A stretch of DNA of 41,208 nucleotides. It comes from Chara braunii (Eukaryota > Streptophyta > Charophyceae > Charales > Characeae). The notes below the pieces were generated by a model. That model ran no database searches, was not told where the DNA came from, and saw only the letters and a list, made by a program, of their open reading frames with translations. The stretch spans positions 886,894 to 928,101 of the forward strand of contig BFEA01000400.1 in the NCBI GenBank assembly GCA_003427395.1, written 5' to 3'. Both the position numbers and the translations under genes were made by a program. Positions 9,061 to 16,501 of the stretch are shown here, piece by piece. How positions within the stretch are numbered: position 1 is the stretch's first letter; the number at the start of each line of letters is the position of its first letter.

Positions 9061-9293
9061 CTGAAGGGCCCAATGGAGACTTGGAACTGCATGGGGAGGG
9101 CGCTATCCCAGACGGAACTGCGCGAGGCAGGCCGCGGACTAGTCGTTTTCTCACGCTGCAGGGCAAGATCTTCACCGCGGATGTTTGAGTACAAATACAT
9201 AGCAACCTCGAGACCTCCGCTGGCCTTTGCCGTTTTTGGCAGTGGTTCTCGCTCAGTTGGTGCGCCAATGAATTGTTGAAATGTAGATGCGAG
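9061..9293 (-). CDS. Host-gene exon D (internal coding exon)
   Basis: This is the strongest host exon. On the minus strand a pyrimidine tract ending TTTCTTTTCTTTAG precedes 9293, and CCCTTCAG followed by gtgagg ends it at 9061. The 233 bases are open in phase 0 for 77 codons plus two bases. The peptide begins LASTFQQFIG, contains LEVAMYLYSNIRGEDLALQ near its middle and ends with ALPMQFQVSIGPF. Entry phase 0 matches exon C (12196-12347), which ends on a complete codon; exit phase 2 matches exon E. I do not recognise the family. FQVSIG resembles a string seen in ferlin proteins, but that is far too short to assign. A transposon begins only 15 bases upstream of the exon. Confidence 0.7.
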
Positions 9294-9307
9294 CTAAAGA
9301 AAAGAAA

Positions 9308-11447
9308 GGGGCTCATTAGATACTCCTTAAGGCATCCTCGGGGCCGAAGGAAGTTCGCTTCAGGGGTTTGAAGTAACTTCCCGCCGTCATTCCACCTATC
9401 CTCGAGGTGGTCTCCCAAGGATGATTCCCGGCCACTTTCAGAAGATTATAGTTGTCCACGAGGGGGGGGCAATGCCTTGGTCCATTGGGTGATGTCCGTC
9501 TCGCTACGGTGTGGTCCAGCTGCCGAAGGCAGGAAATTTTGAAAGGCGCTGGCGACCGGTGAAAAAAACAACCTTAATAAGCAATGGACCTCCCCGTTCA
9601 ATAATCAAATTTCGAATTGGGTGCTGGACGTCACGACACACGGCGCAGGTGGCGTCCATCTTGGTGACGGTGGAAACGGGCATTTGCAACGGCGCAGTGG
9701 AGTCGTCGTAAGTCTAGATGAATTTGTGATCGCCCCGCGAAGGTCCATCACCATCGTCACCTCCTACCACCGCACGTATGCGTGGAGTCGAGCACACGCG
9801 GGGAACGTCATCGGGGACTTGGCGCTGAGGTTACCGTGGTTGTGGCGAGTTGGTAGGCTGTTGTATTTTCGTGGTTCATGAGCAGTGCAACACACGTGCC
9901 GATGGAGGGAGGCAGCGACAGCGGACATGCAAAGTTGACGACGATCATGGCGGCGGTCGTGACGGCCGTGCTCTTTCGTTGTCAGCAGGAGAGGGCATCG
10001 GGCAAAATGAGAGTGCAGATCCACGAGCGGAGGAGGAAGACGCCTCATCAGGACCCGACAGAAGGTCTAGATACCGTGGCCATCACCGATGATGTAGTTT
10101 AGGTTTGCTGTGCCATGGGTTGCAGCATTCTTCCACGAGCGACGCTAAGGTGGTGAATGAAAAGGAGGACGGGGGGAGCGTGGGAGGATCTCAGGCAATG
10201 CGATGATGCGACGGAGGAGTACTTCCCGGAGAAGCTGCATATGTCGTAACGTGTCTTTCGGGCGATGACAATTGCATCCAGTGTGGACGAAAGCCCGCGG
10301 GACGCGTTGCCGATGTCGATGTTGATGTCGACTGCAGTCGGTGTCGATCCCTCGTCTTCTCTTCTGGAGGCCTTCGATAGAGGTCGGCCATCAACAATAG
10401 AGGATGCACACGTGGAACAGGAGGACCACGGCAAGCAAAATCGCGACTAGGAACAGCAGTGGCAACCTTCAATAGAGGTCGGTCATCAATGACACGTACG
10501 ACAAGGCCATAACTACACAACGACGATGAAGGTCCACCGAACGACGATGATGAAGCCTTAGGGAGCAGACGGTAGAGGACAACATACGACAAACACACTC
10601 TAACGGGTCGTACACCCTTGCACTCCGAGTCGGGTTGGCCTGCGCGGTGGCTCCTGGAGTGGTCCGCTGAAGACCTGCTCTTCGCCTACCGTTTGTCCAT
10701 GATGACGCCATTCTTCGCAGAACGCCTCTTGCGTGTGCGTCCAGACAGCCTACCGGGGGGACAAACGTGGAAGACAATTAGGACAAACAAAATGATTATC
10801 TGGAGCAGCAGCAACAGCCTTCGAAAGACGTCGGCCATGAACGACACCTAGGGAATGGCAGTAACTACAAGACGCCGATACGCCCCCACCAAACGGTGAC
10901 GAAGAGGGCAGCAAACAGCAAACCGTGACATCCGACAAATGCCCTTGAACATTTTACGTTGCCGAGTAAAGTGGGGAATCGAAAGGCGGGCCGGCTAAAA
11001 TATTCAATTTTGCCGACCGTTGAAGCCCAGGGACTTTCCGTTTGGCGGCACACACTGTGAGGGAGAACACTGGTTGAAGACGTTCGCGGAGGCTGCCCGG
11101 CCACCAACGGTTACCGTTGGCGTAAGAATCCTGGAAGCTGAACGTTGACGCCCCAAGATGTCCGTGCGGTGGCCAGTAGGTACTCCAATGGACCAGCCGG
11201 CGAAAATTTCTTGCTGACGATGGGTGCCCTTGCCGCTCCGATTATCGCGGATCCTTAGACCTCTGAGGGACCTTGGGAGGTACCTTGGGGAAGGCCACAA
11301 AATGGCTGTAGCCCGAGGATGCCCCGAGGATTCCCAGAGAAAAATATTTTCACCTTTTTTTTTTTTTTTTATCCCCAAGGATATGTGGTCCAGGAACGAT
11401 AATTTCCTCGACTACTTCACACGGCCGAGCAGTGTCTAACGAGCCCC
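9308..11447. mobile_element. 2.1-kb DNA-transposon-like element with terminal inverted repeats
   Basis: The left end reads GGGGCTCATTAGATACT (9308-9324). The reverse complement of the right end (11431-11447) reads GGGGCTCGTTAGACACT, so 15 of 17 terminal bases agree. AAA lies on both sides (9305-9307 and 11448-11450) and may be a 3-bp target duplication. A second shared string, GAGGATGCC, lies inside both ends. I find no recognisable transposase; internal frames consist of a degenerate repeat, so the element is probably non-autonomous. A 3-bp duplication would fit PIF/Harbinger or CACTA, but AAA is unusual and the superfamily is undecided. Confidence 0.5.
10370..10905. repeat. Degenerate internal repeats within the inverted-repeat element
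   Basis: A unit containing CCTTCRATAGAGGTCGGYCAT recurs at about 10371, 10468 and 10818. The last two also share GGCMATAACTACA and ACGMCGAT about 40-60 bases downstream. Weaker echoes (CCATCACC-GATGATG) occur at 9744 and 10077. Frames here translate the repeat as similar peptides (for example DDRPLLK, DGRPLSK, GRRLSK on the minus strand), so these are not independent genes. Confidence 0.5.
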
Positions 11448-11971
11448 AAAGACCCCCGCTTGAATTCCGGTTTCGTCATTTTCCCCTGGGGTGAGGTCCA
11501 GTAGCGACGAGGATTGGATTGAATGCCTGAATCTGGACAATTTCGTCAGAATTGCAATTGATATACTTTTCTACATTCACGTTCAGATGATTCAAGATGC
11601 TGCCGTTGCTTGGAGATTTTCATTTGCTAATGCCTTGAGTCAGTTAAGCTAACCAGTATAGGTTTGTCTTGTGCTGTTCTATCGACCTGATCAGCATGAC
11701 TGCACTGGGTATTTTTGGTTTGATGGTCGTCATATAATCAGGTGTAAACCGTCATGAAAGATGAGGGCAAGGATTTGCTTGTGAAACAGTTGATATGCTT
11801 CTGTTGTTATACTCCTTGAGAGATACTTGGTGGTCTAGAGGGAGGAAGTAACTCTCAGCAAACGGAGATGGATGTTTATGATTCCCAGTGATAACGGTTT
11901 CAGAAAAAGAAAACCAATTAATATGAGCAATAGATTCAATAGATTCAATAGATTCAAAAATAAATAAAGAC

Positions 11972-12043
11972 CCAAGAGCCTAGCTCAGTGGGTACACCCA
12001 TGAACTGTTGAAATACACACTTGTGTTCGAATCCAGATAATGG
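11972..12043 (+). other. tRNA-derived SINE-like head
   Basis: A Pol III A-box (TAGCTCAGTGG, 11981-11991) and B-box (GTTCGAATCC, 12025-12034) stand about 35 bases apart, as in tRNA genes and tRNA-derived SINEs. The T-stem does not pair, so it is not a functional tRNA. A second weak A-box-like string (GTCAGCTCAATGATAA) lies at about 12089. Confidence 0.5.
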
Positions 12044-12195
12044 AACTTGACGAGTAAAGCCAACTACTAATGAATTGCTTGGGGCCGGTCAGCTCAATGA
12101 TAATATCTCAAGGCCGTCGCTCTTTTAAAAAAAAAACAAAATAAATAAATAAATATATAAAAATCAATAGATTCAATAGACTGAATAGTGTTTAC

Positions 12196-12347
12196 CAGAT
12201 CTGCCAGTTTCCCATCACCGTCGAGAGGAGGTAGGTCGTCCATCACTCCCATTGCGTCCATGCCAGGAAATTCGGCTTGCGGCTCTTGTGCTGGCCTGCT
12301 CCTTAAATCTCCACCGAGACCACCTTCCTGGGGTTGACGAGAACCAT
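12196..12347 (-). CDS. Host-gene exon C (internal coding exon)
   Basis: On the minus strand, tatttgcag precedes 12347 and CTG followed by gtaaac ends the exon at 12196. It is 152 bases: two bases completing a split codon (probably GAT), then 50 codons. The peptide is rich in Gly, Asp and Pro, with EFPGMDAMGVMDDLPPLDGD in its second half, and looks disordered and acidic. It ends on a whole codon, which fits exon D. It needs an upstream exon leaving one base, while exon B leaves two, so at least one exon between 12347 and 20568 is missing from view, perhaps in the N gap. Confidence 0.65.
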
Positions 12348-12638
12348 CTGCAAATATCACCCACAGAGAGAAGGGTCCTACCTATCAGTGAAAAAGGGAA
12401 TATGAACCCCTAGTGCAGATTGCTTAGCGACATAAAATTATAGATAAAAATAAAGGAAGAAAAAGAAAAAACGGGAGGAATAGATAGTTCAGACCATCAC
12501 TGCAATTTCAGTTTAAATTTGACGTCGTTGAACATGCAGTGTATAATATTTTCCTGGGGAGACAACAACTGGACAACAATCATCAGCCGTTAGTTCATTT
12601 TCAACTTCTGTCCAGGACTGACAGATGTTGTTAGCCTA

Positions 12639-12743
12639 CCGTCTTCACCCGAATATAACGCCCAGTCATTATAGCTGTATTTGACACACCTTTCAGCCCA
12701 GATACAGCTATAATTACTGGGCGTTCTATTCGGGTGAAGACGG
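12639..12743. mobile_element. Foldback MITE, copy 1
   Basis: A 105-bp sequence folds into one long hairpin. The ends are CCGTCTTCACCCGAATA and its complement TATTCGGGTGAAGACGG, each arm about 42 bases, with a loop of about 21 bases. TA flanks both sides (12637-12638 and 12744-12745), as expected for Tc1/mariner-type MITEs. Arms match almost perfectly, so this copy is young or under structural constraint. Confidence 0.85.
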
Positions 12744-12897
12744 TAGCAAATGATTAGTCCCCAGGCTGGTGAGGCTGGTGTGTATGTGTGCTATGGGACC
12801 AGCTGGTTCTCAGCATCATGGGACTGATGCTGGTGTGCACGTGTCACAGCTAGCAAAATTTGATGGGATTTTCTAATGCCTTTTTCTTTTTGTTTGA

Positions 12898-13145
12898 AAA
12901 AAGTCTGGCTGCTAAATTCATATTTGCCTGTGAACCAAGGGAATGCTCTACCACCTGAGCTACATGGGCTCACGGGGAAATTGGAGACGATTGGGCTTGA
13001 AGCCTCAAACCGATAACTTTGCAAAACAATGTCATGCGTTCTGCTGCTTGAACTATGCCCCCGGCGGAACGGAGGAAATGGGATTTCAATTCTCAACCCA
13101 TGATGTCTGAAAAGTCTGGCTTCTAAATTGATACTTGTCTGTCAA
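12898..13145. repeat. 36-bp direct repeat pair flanking tRNA-like sequence
   Basis: AAAAGTCTGGCTGCTAAATT (12898 on) and AAAAGTCTGGCTTCTAAATT (13110 on) start two copies of a roughly 36-bp repeat ending TGTCTGTCAA or TGCCTGTGAA. Between them on the minus strand are two D-arm-like strings, TAGCTCAGGTGGTAGAGCA (12944-12962) and TAGTTCAAGCAGCAGAACG at about 13050. The arrangement may be a tRNA-derived SINE pair. Confidence 0.5.
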
Positions 13146-14154
13146 TGATCATCAAGACAAGGTTGGTGGTGGGGATTAAGAAAGGCTGAATGCAGCAGCG
13201 CCCAGGTTCACAGGGGGGCCACGGGGTCTCCCAGCACCTACCAAAGAAAAGAAGGAACCAACTGTCACAGGCAGGTATAGAAAAAGAGGTGACAAAAAAA
13301 TAAGAAGGGAATTTATAATCAAACCATGGAATGTAAATGGACCCACCCGGCATAATCTGTCTTCCGGAAACACCCACCTAAGGCAAGCCCGGTGTAGCAA
13401 AAAATAAAAGAGAAAGTAGAATTCAATCTGAAACCTATCAAAGCAATCTTAACCTACTGGGTCTCATGCCAAGCCCTCAGAATTGACGAGTCTTATCCTC
13501 CACATGCATAGCAAGTCCAGAGCCAACGACAGAATCGTTATCCAAAGGGGCAGGTGGGTAAAAAACAACCTGAAATTTCTAGAAGAAGAAATAATAAATA
13601 TCGGTCATAGAAATATATTGCTCCTAATGACAATCAATATAAATCAATTTTCTTTTTCTTACAATTATCCCTCAACCCAATCATCCCCTCATACAAGCAC
13701 TCCATGCTAATGAGTGATGAGAACGCTGTTGCTGACCCACATGTGGACATAATATCAACTGCAGCAGACCCTAACCACACCTCGGAAAATGGGGGCGTTG
13801 CCCTGTAACCTGCAATTGGCAGGAGTGTGAGGCCTTGTAGAGAGATCTGGGGATTAGCCGAGGGAGGAAGGCAATCCATTGGCGAACCGGGGGGGCTGTC
13901 TTTGACTACCTACGGGGCCAAGGTCAGTCTAGGTGGCGAAAACAGGTCAGCTATGGTAGACATTGGCTAGGAGGGTATTGTCTCGGAGATGTAATGTCCN
14001 GGTGCAGGGAGGGCTGGGAGGGTCTAGGATTAGGAGGCCAGAAGTGNTGTTATAATATACTCTTCGATACACTTATTCATCATCATCATATTCATTTTTA
14101 TCATCGTCATCTTCATCATCATTAGTATCATCATTTGATTATTGTTATATTAAG
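13146..14154. other. No supported gene; ATC-rich microsatellite before the gap
   Basis: Frames are short and have no domain. Bases 14080-14140 are a degenerate (CAT)n/(ATC)n tract running into the assembly gap. Confidence 0.35.
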
Positions 14155-15074
14155 NNNNNNNNNNNNNNNNNNNNNNNNNNNNNNNNNNNNNNNNNNNNNN
14201 NNNNNNNNNNNNNNNNNNNNNNNNNNNNNNNNNNNNNNNNNNNNNNNNNNNNNNNNNNNNNNNNNNNNNNNNNNNNNNNNNNNNNNNNNNNNNNNNNNNN
14301 NNNNNNNNNNNNNNNNNNNNNNNNNNNNNNNNNNNNNNNNNNNNNNNNNNNNNNNNNNNNNNNNNNNNNNNNNNNNNNNNNNNNNNNNNNNNNNNNNNNN
14401 NNNNNNNNNNNNNNNNNNNNNNNNNNNNNNNNNNNNNNNNNNNNNNNNNNNNNNNNNNNNNNNNNNNNNNNNNNNNNNNNNNNNNNNNNNNNNNNNNNNN
14501 NNNNNNNNNNNNNNNNNNNNNNNNNNNNNNNNNNNNNNNNNNNNNNNNNNNNNNNNNNNNNNNNNNNNNNNNNNNNNNNNNNNNNNNNNNNNNNNNNNNN
14601 NNNNNNNNNNNNNNNNNNNNNNNNNNNNNNNNNNNNNNNNNNNNNNNNNNNNNNNNNNNNNNNNNNNNNNNNNNNNNNNNNNNNNNNNNNNNNNNNNNNN
14701 NNNNNNNNNNNNNNNNNNNNNNNNNNNNNNNNNNNNNNNNNNNNNNNNNNNNNNNNNNNNNNNNNNNNNNNNNNNNNNNNNNNNNNNNNNNNNNNNNNNN
14801 NNNNNNNNNNNNNNNNNNNNNNNNNNNNNNNNNNNNNNNNNNNNNNNNNNNNNNNNNNNNNNNNNNNNNNNNNNNNNNNNNNNNNNNNNNNNNNNNNNNN
14901 NNNNNNNNNNNNNNNNNNNNNNNNNNNNNNNNNNNNNNNNNNNNNNNNNNNNNNNNNNNNNNNNNNNNNNNNNNNNNNNNNNNNNNNNNNNNNNNNNNNN
15001 NNNNNNNNNNNNNNNNNNNNNNNNNNNNNNNNNNNNNNNNNNNNNNNNNNNNNNNNNNNNNNNNNNNNNNNNNN
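14155..15074. other. Assembly gap (920 N)
   Basis: The gap sits exactly where the upstream pseudo-LTR of the PLE is expected. Its right edge opens inside the repeat shared with 20250-20322. Repeat collapse is the likely cause. Reading frames across the Ns are meaningless. Confidence 0.98.
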
Positions 15075-15147
15075 TTTACTATTTGGAATCGTGTCCTCCA
15101 ACTGCACACTCAGTGCACTGCGTGCCGGAACGCCGCGATCGTTCTAG
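15075..15147 (+). repeat. Pseudo-LTR end, upstream copy
   Basis: Seventy-three bases starting TTTACTATTTGGAATCGTGT are identical to 20250-20322 except for one G/T difference near the end. Similarity stops at 15147/20322, marking the boundary of the repeated unit. The rest of this copy lies in the N gap. Confidence 0.9.
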
Positions 15148-15208
15148 CATCATCGAGCATAGCAACCAGGTAGGGAATCATACCTATCAGCGGTGGTTAC
15201 CTGCTAAC

Positions 15209-16501
15209 ATGGCGGACTCGGAGATCCCGAAGTGCTATAATTGTGGTGAGCCGGGACATCTTTCACGCGGATGTATCAAACCGTGGAGACCCCGTGACAC
15301 GAACGAGCAAAGCGCGGCGTCGACATCTGCGAGTAACGCTAACCATCAGATCGTACCTGTAAGTGGACCTGGCGCGATCCAGGCAGTAGAACGTAACGAT
15401 CGTGATAGTAATTATAGATACGGTAACGGGAGTGGTAATTATTATAACAATAACCACAGTAATAATAGTAGCCTGACATCAAACAAGGACATTGCAGACG
15501 CAGTACTGATGATGCGCGAGTTTTGTGCTACCTTCCTACAAGAGAAACGGGAGGAAAAGGAGAGAAGAAAGGAGGAAGAAGAGAAACGCAAAAGAGAAGA
15601 CGAGATGCGATTGTTGACAGAGGAGCGGGAGAGCCATGAGAAAGCGAAGCAACAGAGAGCCGAGGAACGCGAGGCGAGGCTGGCGATGTTGATCGAGTCC
15701 AAGATCCCCAGCAAAGACCAAGGTTACCAGGTTATTATCGAACAGTTGGCCGACCAGAACAGGGTGTTTCGCGAGGCCGTTGAAGCAATGAAGGCCGACA
15801 CTATGAAGAACCCCATCATCGTCAAAGACATCCGCCGCGACGTGCTTCTCCTGCGAGAAGCCGAACTCAAACGCGCCAAGAGGAAGCGCGGTAAGGAGCA
15901 AGTTCGGGAAGAGGAGGAGCCTGCAGAGAAGAAGACGAACGGGACACTTGATAGAGAAGCGAGGCTGGCCCAGGAGCTGCTGAACATGGAGATGCGCCAC
16001 CGTGAAGAAATGAAAACGATGAGAGAAGAGATTGAAAGACTTAAGGCGGCGCAAGCAAAGGCCTTAGTGGAACAGACTCCTTCCACCTCCAAGGCAAGAA
16101 CGTACACGCCGTTGTCAGGCTTGAGAACGGTCAGACCGGAAGAACTGTTCGCCAGATCAGCACCGGTCGGACGGACATCCACAAATCAAGAAAAGGAACC
16201 ACTAGGATTCGACCGCCTCGTACCAGGGAAGAAAGCGGTGGTAGCTGAACCAGGTCCAGATGGACAAAAGAAGTACATCGAGGAAACCAAACGGCTCCTT
16301 AAAACGAAGAACATGCCGTTCCTGATGAAAATGGCGAAGGATCAAAAAGTGAAGACGAAGAGTAATCGCAAGGACGACCTCATCGATGCGCTTGCTGAAG
16401 CCCGAGCTGAGATTGCGTACGGGAAAAGGAGGGATGACCCCCCCGTCCGGATCAGCGAACAGATCAATCCGGATGGCCGGGTAATCGAAGATGATGAATG
16501 A
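15209..16501 (+). CDS. PLE ORF1: CCHC zinc knuckle, coiled coil, SAP-like end
   Basis: This 430-residue protein probably coats element RNA and acts like a Gag nucleocapsid. The ATG at 15209 is chosen because it follows the pseudo-LTR boundary and precedes the domain; the frame stays open upstream only through the repeat and the Ns. Residues 9-22 are CYNCGEPGHLSRGC, a perfect CX2CX4HX4C knuckle. An Asn/Ser/Gly-rich linker follows to about 90. Roughly 110-290 is an Arg/Lys/Glu-rich helix-forming stretch, probably a coiled coil for self-assembly. Near the end, LLKTKNMPFLMKMAKDQKVK and KDDLIDALAEA have the spacing of a SAP-type DNA-binding helix pair (weak). The stop overlaps the ORF2 start. Many PLEs have no separate ORF1, so this is notable. 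The Gag-like role is inference. Confidence 0.8.
   Translation: MADSEIPKCYNCGEPGHLSRGCIKPWRPRDTNEQSAASTSASNANHQIVPVSGPGAIQAVERNDRDSNYRYGNGSGNYYNNNHSNNSSLTSNKDIADAVLMMREFCATFLQEKREEKERRKEEEEKRKREDEMRLLTEERESHEKAKQQRAEEREARLAMLIESKIPSKDQGYQVIIEQLADQNRVFREAVEAMKADTMKNPIIVKDIRRDVLLLREAELKRAKRKRGKEQVREEEEPAEKKTNGTLDREARLAQELLNMEMRHREEMKTMREEIERLKAAQAKALVEQTPSTSKARTYTPLSGLRTVRPEELFARSAPVGRTSTNQEKEPLGFDRLVPGKKAVVAEPGPDGQKKYIEETKRLLKTKNMPFLMKMAKDQKVKTKSNRKDDLIDALAEARAEIAYGKRRDDPPVRISEQINPDGRVIEDDE

Noticed and set aside
9061-9293. Ferlin family assignment for exon D
   Set aside because: Only FQVSIG resembles it; no other exon shows ferlin or C2 features.
14145-15107. Long minus-strand frames across the gap
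   Set aside because: They consist of unknown residues from Ns plus the pseudo-LTR.
15075-15208. Extending PLE ORF1 upstream of 15209
   Set aside because: The frame is open, but it runs through the pseudo-LTR repeat and the Ns; the ATG at 15209 just before the zinc knuckle is simpler.
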